Shown here piece by piece: positions 1 through 9,289 of a stretch of 41,932 nt of DNA (positions are counted from its first letter, which is position 1; each line of letters starts with the position of its first letter). Under the pieces are notes generated by a model. That model was not told where the DNA came from. It was given only the letters and a program-made list of their open reading frames with translations, and did not search any database. The position numbers and the translations under genes were made by a program. The DNA is from Bacteroidota bacterium (GTDB lineage: Bacteria; Bacteroidota; Bacteroidia; Bacteroidales; DTGW01): the NCBI GenBank assembly GCA_029572965.1, contig JAKPQD010000113.1:1-41932 (forward strand), read 5' to 3'.

Positions 1-933
1 GCCGGCATGCCATGAAGTTCCGCAACCTATGATGATGATTCGTTTTGCATCAATCAATTGAGGCATTACTGTATATAATCCGCCTAAATGGATTTTCATT
101 TCACCTATTGAAACCCTTCCCCGGCATGTATCCATTATGGCATTGGGCTGTTCAAATATTTCTTTGAGCATGAAATGTTCAAAGCCATTTTTTTCGATTT
201 CATCAATATCTAAATCAATGGTTTGTATCTTAGGCTTTATTTCAGATTCACTTTTCAAATTTTTCAGGCTCATTTCATGAAATCCAATAACAGCCACATC
301 GTTGTCATTTAAGTAAATGACGCTTTTCGTGTGCTCAACTATTGGGGTTGCATCTGATGCCAGAAAATACTCGTCTTCGCCAACCCCTATAACAAGCGGG
401 CTGCCTTTACGTGCAGCAATAAGCTTGTCAGGCTCATCTGTGCAAAATATTACTAACCCGTATGCCCCGACAACCTTGTGCAAGGCAAGACGTACAGCTT
501 CCTCAGCGCTAATTTCACCTTTCTGGTAAATATATTCAATAAGGTTTACAAGAACTTCTGTATCGGTTTGCCCTTTAAAAATATAACCTCTATCTTCTAA
601 CCGTTTTTTTAATGGGGCATAATTTTCAATAATGCCATTGTGGATGAGGATAAATTTGCCATTCATCGACTGGTGTGGGTGGGCATTGATATCATTGGGC
701 TCGCCGTGTGTTGCCCAACGGGTATGCCCCATACCTATAGACCCTTTAATCTCAGGGTTGTTCACAAAGGCTTCGAGGTCGCTGACTTTTCCTTTACATT
801 TAAATACCCAGGCCTTTTCATTATATATCGAAATACCGGCTGAATCATATCCTCGATATTCCAAACGTTTTAGTCCATTTATAAGAATAGGGTATGCTTG
901 CTTTGCACCTATATATCCAACAATTCCGCACAT
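1..933 (-). CDS. glmS: Glutamine--fructose-6-phosphate aminotransferase (isomerizing), 5' part only
   Basis: Makes glucosamine-6-phosphate from fructose-6-phosphate and glutamine, the first committed step to UDP-GlcNAc for peptidoglycan and LPS; cytosolic. The frame opens with MCGIVGYIG, so Cys2 would be the N-terminal nucleophile of the class II glutaminase domain. GMGHTRWATHG and a DTEV motif follow, as in the family. The window edge cuts the gene at codon 311, inside the first SIS sugar-isomerase domain (IIIIGCGTSWHAG); the full protein is usually about 610 residues. The start is fixed because Cys must follow the initiator Met. It lies 48 bp downstream of the glycogen-synthase-like gene on the same strand, so the two may be cotranscribed. 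The family is certain; only the 3' half is missing. Confidence 0.97.
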   Translation of the reverse strand, partial: MCGIVGYIGAKQAYPILINGLKRLEYRGYDSAGISIYNEKAWVFKCKGKVSDLEAFVNNPEIKGSIGMGHTRWATHGEPNDINAHPHQSMNGKFILIHNGIIENYAPLKKRLEDRGYIFKGQTDTEVLVNLIEYIYQKGEISAEEAVRLALHKVVGAYGLVIFCTDEPDKLIAARKGSPLVIGVGEDEYFLASDATPIVEHTKSVIYLNDNDVAVIGFHEMSLKNLKSESEIKPKIQTIDLDIDEIEKNGFEHFMLKEIFEQPNAIMDTCRGRVSIGEMKIHLGGLYTVMPQLIDAKRIIIIGCGTSWHAG

Positions 934-981
934 ATCAATTATTTCTCTTGGGTTAGTTTATTTCAAAAATGGGGTATTATA

Positions 982-1791
982 CTATTTCTCGATGATAGTG
1001 TCGTAATATTCAGCATATTTATCTATAATAGCTTCTGTAGGTTGATATTCCAAAAAAGGTTTTTTACTATCTTTTACTATACTGACAATTTCATTGTTGA
1101 TAGTTTCACTACCAAAAATAATGCCATCTGAATAATCAACGGCAAATTTTATCAGATTATTGTAAGAAGGCTCTTTTAAAATTTTGACATCATTTTTATC
1201 AATATCTTCAAACAATAGTTTGTTGGCAAAATTTTTATGCAAATTGCCTGAAAAATCATTGTCATAGAGTGAAGTTATCACTTTAGCATTGGCAAATAAA
1301 GGGTCATCTGCGTATCCTTTTTTGATAAAAATAGGGATGAGCGAAGTAAACCAACCATGACAATGAATGATATCTGGGGCCCATCTTAACTTCTTTACCG
1401 TTTCTAAAACTCCACGGCAAAAGAAAATCATGCGTTCGTCGTTGTCATCGAAAAAAACGCCATTTTCATCTTTTAGCAAAGCTTTTCGTTGAAAATAGTC
1501 TTCATTGTCGATGAAATAAACTTGCATACGGGCAGCCTGTATAGATGCTACTTTTATTATCAGGGGGTGGTCTGTGTTATCTATAATCAGGTTCATACCT
1601 GACAGGCGTATTACTTCGTGGAGCTGGTTTCGACGTTCGTTTATACAACCATAGCGTGGCATGAATGTACGTATTTCTCTCCCCCGTTCCTGGATTCCCT
1701 GTGGCAAAGTACGGGCAATAACAGACATTTCTGTCTCGGGAAGGAAAGGCGTTATTTCTTGCGAAATATAAAGTACCTTGGTACGTTCCAT
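982..1791 (-). CDS. Glycogen/starch synthase-like protein, single N-terminal GT5 domain
   Basis: 269 residues matching only the N-terminal Rossmann half of GT5 glycogen synthases. The family opening is visible (KVLYISQEITPF ... MPRYG near residue 48), then the VYFIDNEDYF-type segment and PDIIHCHGW near residue 140. The C-terminal Rossmann domain that completes the active site is absent. The ADP-glucose-binding KTGG loop of true synthases is replaced by LPETEMS around residue 17. Short versions of this kind are, to my knowledge, found in Bacteroidota near glmS or pan genes; their function is not known to me. A catalytic role looks unlikely; binding or regulation is a guess. The ATG start at 1791 lies about 20 bases below a promoter -7-like box (1819-1826). 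Confidence 0.85.
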   Translation of the reverse strand: MERTKVLYISQEITPFLPETEMSVIARTLPQGIQERGREIRTFMPRYGCINERRNQLHEVIRLSGMNLIIDNTDHPLIIKVASIQAARMQVYFIDNEDYFQRKALLKDENGVFFDDNDERMIFFCRGVLETVKKLRWAPDIIHCHGWFTSLIPIFIKKGYADDPLFANAKVITSLYDNDFSGNLHKNFANKLLFEDIDKNDVKILKEPSYNNLIKFAVDYSDGIIFGSETINNEIVSIVKDSKKPFLEYQPTEAIIDKYAEYYDTIIEK

Positions 1792-1818
1792 TTGATGTAT
1801 AATTTATCTAAATTGTTG

Positions 1819-1826
1819 CAAAAGTA
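1819..1826 (-). promoter_or_regulatory. Candidate Bacteroidota -7 box for the GT5-like gene
   Basis: On the minus strand this reads TACTTTTG, fitting the TAnnTTTG consensus, with the ATG about 28 bases downstream. No TTTG is seen at the expected -33 spacing, so only half of the promoter is supported. Confidence 0.4.
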
Positions 1827-1944
1827 CAAAAAATATCCTGCTTTTTTAGATAAAATTTTTTAAAGGAAGTACTTGTCTCAATGTTGTTGAATTAAATTCT
1901 ATGTTTGTATTTGTATGTTTTTAATTCTTAGCGGGTTAAATATT

Positions 1945-3168
1945 TTAGTCTGGTTCAACCACTTTTTCTTTTGCCAATTCCATGGCAAATGTTTTCCCAA
2001 AAGCGATAAATTGTTCGGCTTTGCCATTGTGTGGGTAAAATTTAGAGGCTAAACCCTGACAAAAGATTTTTAGTTTCAGATTTTTCAAATGGTTTTCTAT
2101 CAGGCCAACGGCTTCGCCGCTCCATCCATACGAGCCAAATGCTGCAGCCAATTTTCCGCGGTCGCGGATAGGGTTGATTAATGCAAAAAGTTTATATACC
2201 GGCAAAAGTGTGTTTTGATTGATGGTGGGTGAGCCTACTATGATTGCATTTGCTTTAGTGAGTTTTTCGTCCAAATCGCCAAGCAGGATGTTCTCAATAT
2301 CAGTAACATCTACCTCGTAATTGCTATTTTCTCTGATGCCTTTGGCAATATTTTCTGCCATGATTTTTGTATAGCCATAGGCCGAAACGTATGCTATTAG
2401 TATGTTTTTCTGCTCAGAACCCTGTTTTTCAAGGTATTCTTTAGCGTATTTTTCTGACCTGTCTATTTTTTCTTTCCAGGTAGAACGCAGTATAGGTCCA
2501 TGCCCGTTACAAATTATTTCAATTGGCAAAGGCCTTATCTTTTCTATGGCTTTGAGCATAAACTTGCTGAAGGGCTTTAATATTACATCAAAGTAATATT
2601 TAAAAGCTTCGTCGTAATTGCCTACCTGGTCATCAAACATTGCATCATGGCAAAAATGTGCCCCAAAAGAATCGCAGGTAAACAATATTTTATCTTCTTC
2701 AAGCCATGTATATATTGAGTCGGGCCAATGCAAGTTGGGTGCACCAATAACACGAAGTTTTTTATTGCCAAGGTCAAGCACGTCACCATCTTTTACTTTT
2801 AAGCTTTTAAATGGCTTTCCAACCATTTCTGACAAATAGTTGAGGGCTTGTCCACTTCCTACTACTGTAGCTTGTGGCGCTATTTCCAACAAATGTTTTA
2901 AGCTCCCCGAATGGTCTGGTTCGGTGTGGTTTAAAACGATATATTCAATTTCAGCAGGGTTAACTACAGCTTTTACTTTTTCTAAATATTCGGCTGAAAA
3001 CTTTTCTTTGGCTGTTTCAACTATAGTTTTCTTTTCAGCATTGATAAAATATGAATTGTACGTGGTGCCATATTTGGTTTCCATGACTATGTCAAATGTC
3101 ACAATTTCTTTGTCCAGGATTCCAATCCACGATACATCTTTGGTAATTTTTAATACTGATGGTCCCAT
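1945..3168 (-). CDS. Flavodiiron protein (A-type flavoprotein, FprA family)
   Basis: A 407-residue cytosolic enzyme that reduces O2 to water and/or NO to N2O, taking electrons from rubredoxin or a similar donor; it protects anaerobes. The N-terminal metallo-beta-lactamase-like domain carries the full di-iron ligand set: H81, E83, D85 and H86 in HTEPDHSG, H147 in NLHWPDS, D166 in TCDSFGAH and H223 in CNGHGP. A flavodoxin domain follows from about residue 254 ([12 protein letters not shown]). Size and ligands match class A enzymes with no extra C-terminal domain. The frame is open 28 codons further upstream, but family alignment and a -7-like box at 3209-3216 support the ATG at 3168. No rubredoxin gene is adjacent. 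Substrate preference (O2 versus NO) cannot be read from sequence. Confidence 0.93.
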   Translation of the reverse strand: MGPSVLKITKDVSWIGILDKEIVTFDIVMETKYGTTYNSYFINAEKKTIVETAKEKFSAEYLEKVKAVVNPAEIEYIVLNHTEPDHSGSLKHLLEIAPQATVVGSGQALNYLSEMVGKPFKSLKVKDGDVLDLGNKKLRVIGAPNLHWPDSIYTWLEEDKILFTCDSFGAHFCHDAMFDDQVGNYDEAFKYYFDVILKPFSKFMLKAIEKIRPLPIEIICNGHGPILRSTWKEKIDRSEKYAKEYLEKQGSEQKNILIAYVSAYGYTKIMAENIAKGIRENSNYEVDVTDIENILLGDLDEKLTKANAIIVGSPTINQNTLLPVYKLFALINPIRDRGKLAAAFGSYGWSGEAVGLIENHLKNLKLKIFCQGLASKFYPHNGKAEQFIAFGKTFAMELAKEKVVEPD

Positions 3169-3208
3169 ATTGATATTATTTTGATGAACGACTATACTTG
3201 CTTTTATG

Positions 3209-3216
3209 CAAAGGTA
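3209..3216 (-). promoter_or_regulatory. Candidate -7 box for the flavodiiron gene
   Basis: The minus strand reads TACCTTTG, a perfect TAnnTTTG, placing transcription start roughly 35 bases before the ATG at 3168. No clear TTTG is present at -33. The position argues against the longer upstream reading frame. Confidence 0.45.
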
Positions 3217-3274
3217 AAAGCTTTTTACGATATTTAGGTAATAAAATACCAAAATTATTTAAAAACAATGGTCA

Positions 3275-3305
3275 AAAAAAAAGCCACCCCGAAGGATGGC
3301 TTTTA
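3275..3305 (-). terminator. Intrinsic terminator after the CBM9-like gene
   Basis: On the minus strand an AAGCCATCC stem pairs with GGGTGGCTT around a TTCG tetraloop (one G-U pair) and is followed by a run of T. It begins about 25 bases past the stop at 3326, so it ends the secreted CBM9-like gene and insulates the flavodiiron gene. Confidence 0.85.
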
Positions 3306-3325
3306 GTTTTTAATAAGTGTTATAC

Positions 3326-4195
3326 TTATTTAATGAATTTCTTAGATTCGTTACCAGCTTTAACTACATAAACTCCGTTTCTGAGAGCTGCAGTGCTAAC
3401 AAAGTTAGTGTTGTTAGCTTTGATAACTAATTTACCAGTGATGTCATAAACATTAACTTCAGCAACAGCTTTGTTGAATTGGATGCCGTTAGAAGTAATA
3501 GTCATAGAAGAAGCTGCTTTAACTTTAGATACAGATACTATTCTGCTAGGAACTGCTGTTTCAAGTTTAACAGTACCTTGGTTAAGAATTGTATTCCATT
3601 GGTCATCTGCATTGCTGTTCCAGAAATTTTGGCTTTTTCTTCCAGAGCCGTCATTGTCGCCATTTTGGCATTCGAAACGGAATTGTTTACCACCCCAATA
3701 TCCTGTAGCAGCTAATGTGTCCCATGAAAGTTTCCATTCTTGAGTATATCCACCTTTAATTTCTCCTTCTTCAGCTTTAAAGCCTTTGCCAGGTTGGTCT
3801 GTCATGTCACCGCCCCAGATTTTTCTTAACTGCCATGCACCAAGAGCTCCGTTTGAATAAGTTGTACCATCTTTAACAGTGTCATTCAATACAAAGAATA
3901 CTTCAACACAGTCTTTTTCCCAAACGTTTGCACTTTGAACTGTATCCATTGTAGGATCTTCAACTTTAACAGCTACGTAAACAAAATTGTCATCATAAGT
4001 TAGTTGGAAAGAAGCTGTATTGTCATGAGGGCCTTCACCTTTTTTCTGATCCATAGCCTGAACGTCCCCGACAAAATCTTCAATATCTCCATCAATATTA
4101 GGAGCTGTTGCAGCTTTTTTAATTGTGATTTCTTTAGCATTTGCCATTCCAAATGCCAAACCACAAGCAAGAAGAGTAAACATTACTTTTTTCAT
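3326..4195 (-). CDS. Secreted CBM9-like/DOMON-fold protein with T9SS sorting domain
   Basis: 289 residues. An N-terminal signal peptide (MKKVMFTLLACGLAFGMANA) is followed by a beta-sandwich resembling carbohydrate-binding module 9 (about residues 22-205): APNIDGDIEDF opening, YDDNFVYVAVKVEDP, then a WEKDCVEVFF strand, the usual CBM9/DOMON signature order. Residues ~220-289 form a type A T9SS C-terminal sorting domain (VNVYDITGKLV ... LRNGVYVVKAG ... KKFIK), so the protein is exported to the cell surface or medium. It has its own perfect promoter and terminator and lies downstream of susCD, which suggests an abundant surface glycan-binding or scaffold protein. No catalytic domain is seen. The ligand is unknown; a heme- or redox-binding DOMON role is an alternative. 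Confidence 0.82.
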   Translation of the reverse strand: MKKVMFTLLACGLAFGMANAKEITIKKAATAPNIDGDIEDFVGDVQAMDQKKGEGPHDNTASFQLTYDDNFVYVAVKVEDPTMDTVQSANVWEKDCVEVFFVLNDTVKDGTTYSNGALGAWQLRKIWGGDMTDQPGKGFKAEEGEIKGGYTQEWKLSWDTLAATGYWGGKQFRFECQNGDNDGSGRKSQNFWNSNADDQWNTILNQGTVKLETAVPSRIVSVSKVKAASSMTITSNGIQFNKAVAEVNVYDITGKLVIKANNTNFVSTAALRNGVYVVKAGNESKKFIK

Positions 4196-4249
4196 AAGTT
4201 GTAAGTTTTAAGTTAATAAATAAAACATATTAATATAGAATGATAGATA

Positions 4250-4280
4250 CAAAGATAAACTAAAAAGTATAAAATGCAAA
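4250..4280 (-). promoter_or_regulatory. Perfect Bacteroidota sigma-ABfr promoter for the CBM9-like gene
   Basis: On the minus strand TTTG (4277-4280) is separated by exactly 19 bases from TATCTTTG (4250-4257), matching TTTG-N19-TAnnTTTG. Transcription should start near 4243, giving a leader of about 48 bases. This suggests strong expression independent of susCD. Confidence 0.85.
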
Positions 4281-4291
4281 TTTTGTAAAAT

Positions 4292-4338
4292 AAAAATGTA
4301 CTTTGACATTACTTACATATAAGCCAAAGTACATTTTT
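4292..4338 (-). terminator. Intrinsic terminator after susD
   Basis: A perfect 14-bp stem (4292-4305 with 4325-4338) encloses a 19-base loop, and its 3' arm ends in a T run on the minus strand. It begins 8 bases past the susD stop at 4346 and ends the susCD operon ahead of the separate CBM9-like promoter. Confidence 0.8.
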
Positions 4339-4345
4339 GTGCTTT

Positions 4346-5881
4346 TTAATAGCCTGGGTTTTGGGTCAGGTTATTGGCCCCCGAGTTTCGGTTGATTTCG
4401 CCCTGAGGTATTGGGAATAAGCCTTTGGTAGCTATTCCGGGGCCGCTGGTTTCGTTGTAGCCAATAGGGCCTAAAACACTTGCAGCATCACCCCATCTTA
4501 CCAGGTCAAAATAACGTTCGCCTTCTAAGGCTAACTCAAGTCTTCTTTCGAGTTTTATGGCTGCATATAATTCTTCGCCAGAGCTTGTTACTTCAGGGAG
4601 GTTAACCCTTGCCCTTACTTTATTTAGTTCAATGCGGGCATTGTTATCGTTTCCGGTGCGGTTATAAGCTTCAGCTAACAACAGTTTTACATCTGCCATG
4701 CGCAACAGGATGTTGTTGTTTTCGAATGTTTGCCAGCTTGGGCCTCTTTTTGTCGGATTGGGGATGTGTTTTCTGTCCCAATATCCGCTGATTTCGTTTA
4801 CCCAGCTTATAACATCATTGGGTTTGAATTTGTCATGAAGTTTTTGTGCACTATCACTTGAAATGACAGTGGCATTAAGCCTGATGATGTCATTTTGTGA
4901 CTGAAAGGCTGCTACAAGATCTTTAGATGGTTGGTTAAATCCCCAGCCACAGCCTATATTTTCATTAATCTGTACATCGCCCGAACGAATACCATACAAT
5001 TGTATTTCATAGTTGCCATAGTAAGTATTGCCGGCACCTAACACTTTTGTATAGTTTACTTCAAAAATAGACTCATCGTTAAAATCACTTTCAAAAATGT
5101 CTGGAAATTTTACAGTCAGCTCTTTGTTAACTTGAGACAGGTATGTGATTGCTTCTGAATATTTGTCTTTTTTGTTGAAAAGGCTGGCTTCATAAATCAA
5201 TACTTTGCCTAAAAGGGCTTTAGCAGCATCTAAACTGATACGTTCGCTTTTAATATTGGTTAATGCTGGTTTAGAGCCATCAATGGACTTGGCCTCAATG
5301 GCTTCTTTCAGCCATCTTTCGATAGCAGCATAGGTTTCTTCCTGCGAAGCGCGTGTTATAGCATCAGATGGCACCGGGGCTTTGTCAAAAATTGGAAGTC
5401 CTCCGAACATACGTGCCAGGTAAAAGTAATATAGTGCTTTTAGTACTTTGGCTTCTGCTACAGCCTGACGATGAAAATCTTTTTCTTTTACAGATTTTAT
5501 GTAGGTAATCAGGTTGTTACATTTGTTAATGCCTTTCCAGGTATTTGACCACATATTTCCAAGATTGCCACCCATGTCATTAGGAGTGCACCTGAAATAG
5601 TCGGCAGAATGGTATCCTGGCTGGTCATTGTCACTTTCGCCCCCTGCGTGGGCATCGTCAGAGGTAAAGTTGCCCCAGCTTATTTGTGTCCACCCCCAAC
5701 GGTCGATTACTTTCAGGCCCGAATAACAAGCCCATGAGGCAGCTTCAATCTGTTCGTCATACTGGTAGTATGATGCCTGGTTTTCCTGTGAAGGGGTTAC
5801 TTCAAGATCGTCTTTGGTGCAAGATGCCCAAAATACCAGCATGAAAAGTAATGTTCCTATGTATAAATATGTTTTTTTCAT
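4346..5881 (-). CDS. RagB/SusD family outer-membrane nutrient uptake lipoprotein
   Basis: 511 residues. A lipoprotein signal peptide (MKKTYLYIGTLLFMLVFWASC) puts the lipidated Cys at residue 21, anchoring it on the outer face of the outer membrane. The body shows SusD/RagB features: helical TPR-like stretches (AEAKVLKALYYFYLARMFGG near residue 140), the LLLAEAYNRTG segment, and the C-terminal LERRLELALEGERYFDLVRWGD block followed by YLFPIPQ-type GLFPIPQGEINRN near the end. The ligand cannot be predicted. The frame is open 32 codons further upstream into the end of susC; the ATG at 5881 is chosen because it begins the signal peptide. It follows susC by 28 bases, so it is in the same operon and works as the lid of the SusC transporter. 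Confidence 0.93.
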   Translation of the reverse strand: MKKTYLYIGTLLFMLVFWASCTKDDLEVTPSQENQASYYQYDEQIEAASWACYSGLKVIDRWGWTQISWGNFTSDDAHAGGESDNDQPGYHSADYFRCTPNDMGGNLGNMWSNTWKGINKCNNLITYIKSVKEKDFHRQAVAEAKVLKALYYFYLARMFGGLPIFDKAPVPSDAITRASQEETYAAIERWLKEAIEAKSIDGSKPALTNIKSERISLDAAKALLGKVLIYEASLFNKKDKYSEAITYLSQVNKELTVKFPDIFESDFNDESIFEVNYTKVLGAGNTYYGNYEIQLYGIRSGDVQINENIGCGWGFNQPSKDLVAAFQSQNDIIRLNATVISSDSAQKLHDKFKPNDVISWVNEISGYWDRKHIPNPTKRGPSWQTFENNNILLRMADVKLLLAEAYNRTGNDNNARIELNKVRARVNLPEVTSSGEELYAAIKLERRLELALEGERYFDLVRWGDAASVLGPIGYNETSGPGIATKGLFPIPQGEINRNSGANNLTQNPGY

Positions 5882-5909
5882 TTTGCTAAATATTACAAGG
5901 TTTAAGAAT

Positions 5910-8900
5910 TTAGAAATTAACGTTAACACCAACAGTAAAGGTTTGAGGAGAAGGATATAAACCACGGTCGATACCATAAGAATTGTTGGTTGTCATATCC
6001 ATTTGGCCAATTTCAGGGTCTGTACCTTTATAGCTTGTAAAAGTAAGCAGGTTGGTAGCAACGCCATAGATGCGCAGTTTGCTGATACCAATTTTGCTTG
6101 TTATGTTATTAGGCAGAGTATATCCTAATGATAAGCTTTTTAAGCGAATATAATCGCCATCTGAGATATTTAGGGTACTAGCGGCTAAGTTACCGTTTTT
6201 GTCGTTATATGTAGCTCTCGGATATTTATTAGATGTGCCCGGGCCTGTCCATCTTTCGGTGAAGTATATTTCGGGTTTGTTGTAAGCACCCCTGTCACCA
6301 CGGAAAGCAGCGAAGAAAATCTGGTTGCCTGCCACTCCGTTCCAGAACATACCAAAATCAAAGCCTTTGAATTCGCATGAAAAGTTAAGGCCGAAGATAA
6401 AATCAGGATTTGGGTCGCCAATATTTACTTTATCAGCATCATCAATTTTTCCGTCAGGTTTCATTACTACTTTCCCGTTTTCATCGGTGCCGGCAACATC
6501 TGCAAATTTAACATCACCGGGTTTTGCTTGTTTTTGATAAAGTTGGAAGTTTCCGGTGGTTGGGTTTACAGCTCCATAATGGTTAATTTCGGCAGTGTCC
6601 TGAAATATCCCAATAGCTTTGTAACCTCTAAAGTACCATACAGGTTGGTTAGCTTCATACCTGGTTATAAAATCTCCGGTATTCATTTTGTAACCATCTT
6701 TTTTGGTGCCGTCTTCTCCATAAGAAAGAACTTTGTTTTTCAAATATGATGCATTGGCAGTGATAGAATATTTAAATTCTTTTTCGTTTTCGCGGTAAGT
6801 AATGTCAAATTCCACGCCGTTGTTTTTAACTTCACCTCTATTTTCGTAAGGTTTAGCGTTATAGCCTAAGAGGTCATATACTAAAGCCATTTCGCCAAGT
6901 TGGTCTTTGGTGCGTTTTTCAAAGTAATCAATTCCTATGGTAATGCGGTTTTTTAGAATACCTAAATCGAGTCCGATATCAAAACTTTGGCTGGTTTCCC
7001 ATTTATATGCCGGGTTACCAGGCCTGTTTGGATAAGCGCCCTGGGCAAATGTCCCATCTGTTAAGGCGTAACTGGTTTCAACATTCATAATAGAGGTATA
7101 TCCGAAGGGTTGAAGGACTTGTTTGTTTCCGTTTCGGCCCCAGCTGACACGTAGTTTCAAAGTGTTTATCAAAGAAACATTATCAGCAAAGAAACTTTCG
7201 CGGGCAATATTCCAACCTGCAGAGAACGAAGGGAAGAAGCCATAAACATTGTCTGAGCCGAACAAAGATGAACCATCGCGACGGAAGTTAGCCTGTAACA
7301 TATAACGTTCTTTGTAGTTATAACCAATACGTCCAAAGTATGAATTTTGAATTTCGAGGCCATCATAGTTGTCACGTGTCCCTATACCTCCATCAATAGC
7401 AGGGTTGGGGTTGTTTCTGACATTGTGTACGTAAGCAAATTGTTGTTGTCCGTATGGGACCCTGTTTCCCTGTACATATAAAAATGTAGGCTTTGAATTT
7501 TCATAAGATATACCTGCCATAATATTAAAAGAGTGGTCGCCAAAACTGCGGTCAAATGAAAGATAGTTTTCAAAAGAATATTTATAATATTTGGTATAAG
7601 TGTTTTGAATTGTAACCAGAGTATCATTAGTTTGCAGGTTAGTGTCATCGTAATACCATTTTGGGCTGAATACATCGTCAACTCTTAAAGCATAATCAAG
7701 GCCAAGGTTTGAAGTGAATTTCAATCCATCCATGATAAATAAGCTGGCATGGACATCAGCCAAAATTTTATTTGTAGTAGTGGTGTTATGTGTATTTTCA
7801 ATCATTGCCAGAGGGTTAGCAACGTCGCCGGTGGTTATGGTTGAATTGTGGAAATATTGGTCTCCTTTTTTTACCAATGAGTTGATTATAACATCATTAT
7901 ACCTGTAAAGTTTATTTACTTCGGCAGAGTCTTTATAATAAACAGGTACAGTAGGGTCAAAATATAAGGCGCTGGTGATTATGCCACCATAAAAGTCGGA
8001 GTTGTCTGTTAGATTTTGTTTTTCAGATTGGGTATAAGCTACATTGCTACCTACAGAAAGCCATTTTTTTACTTTTGCATCACCAGAGAAGCGGAATGTA
8101 TAACGGGTGTAGTTGTTTTTGCTTCCACCAACAATACCGTCCTGGTCCAGATAAGATGCACTTAAAAGATAAGTAGCTTTTTCAGAGCCTGAAGAAATAA
8201 GAATACTGTGTTCGTCGCTTGGTGCCTGGTTAAATATTTCATCCATCCAGTTGGTACCATTGATAGAGTCAAGGGCATTTATTTTAGCATAATGTCTGGC
8301 ATTATTTTCTATTAAAGCAGCTTCTTTCTGATATTTGACATATTGTGAAGCGTTCATCATTTTGATGGTATTGGCTACATTTTGCCAACCGTGTTGATAC
8401 TTGTATTCGATAATAGAACTGCTTGAAGAGCCTTTTTTAGTTGAAATAATAACAACGCCATTACCGCCTTCGGCACCATAAATAGCACAAGAAGCAGCAT
8501 CTTTTAATATTTCAATAGATTCAATATCATTAGGGGCAAGAAAATCAATGCTCCCGGTTTTAATACCGTCTACGATGTAGATTGGGTCATTTTTTCCGTC
8601 AGAACTGTTACCACGGATTTTAATAGACATAGCGCCACCAGGGGTACCCGAGCTTTGAGCAATGTAAACGCCTGAGGTTTTCCCTTGCAGGGCTTGTTCA
8701 ACACGTGTTGCAGGCATAGCTGTAATGTCTTTTGATTCAATTTTAGAAATAGAACCAGTAACAAGGCTCTTTTTCTGTACGCCATATCCTACAACCACAA
8801 CTTGTTCAAGATTTTGAACATCAAGGGCAAGGTTAACATTGATTTCGTCTGATTGACCAATTGTAACTTCCTGGCTGCTGTATCCAACATAAGAAATTAC

Positions 8901-9110
8901 TAAAGTGCCGCCTTCGGTTGGGACAACAATAGAATAATTTCCATCAACATCAGTTACAGAACCTTTTTGAGTACCTTTTAATTGAACGGTAGCCCCAGGT
9001 AAACCTGACCCTGACTCATCAATTACTTTCCCTTTAATAGTCCTGGTTTGGCTAAAAGCCACAACAGTGCTAAAGAGAAACACCAATAAAAATGCAATTT
9101 TTCTCATCAT
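5910..9110 (-). CDS. SusC/RagA family TonB-linked outer-membrane transporter
   Basis: 1066 residues, a normal SusC length. A signal peptide (residues 1-20, cleaved before QTRTIKG) is followed by a CarboxypepD_reg-like domain (about 23-105, GKVIDESGSGLPGATVQL ... DGNYSIVVP), a TonB-dependent plug (about 115-225, beginning VVVGYGVQKKSLVTGSI), then the 22-strand barrel ending in the aromatic GVNVNF. There is no STN domain, so no sign of anti-sigma signalling. It imports a bulky nutrient (oligosaccharide or peptide) into the periplasm with the SusD lipoprotein just downstream. No glycoside hydrolase, sulfatase or regulator accompanies it in this window. Start at either of two adjacent ATGs (9110 or 9107). 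Confidence 0.95.
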   Translation of the reverse strand: MMRKIAFLLVFLFSTVVAFSQTRTIKGKVIDESGSGLPGATVQLKGTQKGSVTDVDGNYSIVVPTEGGTLVISYVGYSSQEVTIGQSDEINVNLALDVQNLEQVVVVGYGVQKKSLVTGSISKIESKDITAMPATRVEQALQGKTSGVYIAQSSGTPGGAMSIKIRGNSSDGKNDPIYIVDGIKTGSIDFLAPNDIESIEILKDAASCAIYGAEGGNGVVIISTKKGSSSSSIIEYKYQHGWQNVANTIKMMNASQYVKYQKEAALIENNARHYAKINALDSINGTNWMDEIFNQAPSDEHSILISSGSEKATYLLSASYLDQDGIVGGSKNNYTRYTFRFSGDAKVKKWLSVGSNVAYTQSEKQNLTDNSDFYGGIITSALYFDPTVPVYYKDSAEVNKLYRYNDVIINSLVKKGDQYFHNSTITTGDVANPLAMIENTHNTTTTNKILADVHASLFIMDGLKFTSNLGLDYALRVDDVFSPKWYYDDTNLQTNDTLVTIQNTYTKYYKYSFENYLSFDRSFGDHSFNIMAGISYENSKPTFLYVQGNRVPYGQQQFAYVHNVRNNPNPAIDGGIGTRDNYDGLEIQNSYFGRIGYNYKERYMLQANFRRDGSSLFGSDNVYGFFPSFSAGWNIARESFFADNVSLINTLKLRVSWGRNGNKQVLQPFGYTSIMNVETSYALTDGTFAQGAYPNRPGNPAYKWETSQSFDIGLDLGILKNRITIGIDYFEKRTKDQLGEMALVYDLLGYNAKPYENRGEVKNNGVEFDITYRENEKEFKYSITANASYLKNKVLSYGEDGTKKDGYKMNTGDFITRYEANQPVWYFRGYKAIGIFQDTAEINHYGAVNPTTGNFQLYQKQAKPGDVKFADVAGTDENGKVVMKPDGKIDDADKVNIGDPNPDFIFGLNFSCEFKGFDFGMFWNGVAGNQIFFAAFRGDRGAYNKPEIYFTERWTGPGTSNKYPRATYNDKNGNLAASTLNISDGDYIRLKSLSLGYTLPNNITSKIGISKLRIYGVATNLLTFTSYKGTDPEIGQMDMTTNNSYGIDRGLYPSPQTFTVGVNVNF

Positions 9111-9162
9111 TAGCTGAATGTTTAGTTATAGTTAAGTTAAAAAATTTTAAGATTTTCTGAGC

Positions 9163-9194
9163 CAAAAATATACGAACAAAAAAATAAATGCAAT
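9163..9194 (-). promoter_or_regulatory. Probable susCD promoter
   Basis: On the minus strand ATTG (9191-9194) is followed after 20 bases by TATTTTTG (9163-9170), close to TTTG-N19-TAnnTTTG. It predicts a leader of about 45 bases before the ATG at 9110. Confidence 0.55.
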
Positions 9195-9256
9195 TCAGCG
9201 CTTGTTAAAATAGATTTTTAAAGGCTTGTAATATGTTAAAAATGATATGGTTATAT

Positions 9257-9289
9257 TAACAATTATCCTTTTCTGACGGCTAATTGTTA
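9257..9289. repeat. Inverted repeat upstream of susC, possible operator or weak hairpin
   Basis: TAACAATTA (9257-9265) and its exact reverse complement TAATTGTTA (9281-9289) flank 15 bases and are followed by five T on the plus strand. It lies about 60 bases upstream of the susC -33 box. It could be an operator half-site pair or a weak stem; nothing decides between them. Confidence 0.4.

Noticed and set aside
632-1006. A 124-codon plus-strand frame near the left edge
   Set aside because: Antisense to the glmS N-terminus, which has all glutaminase motifs.
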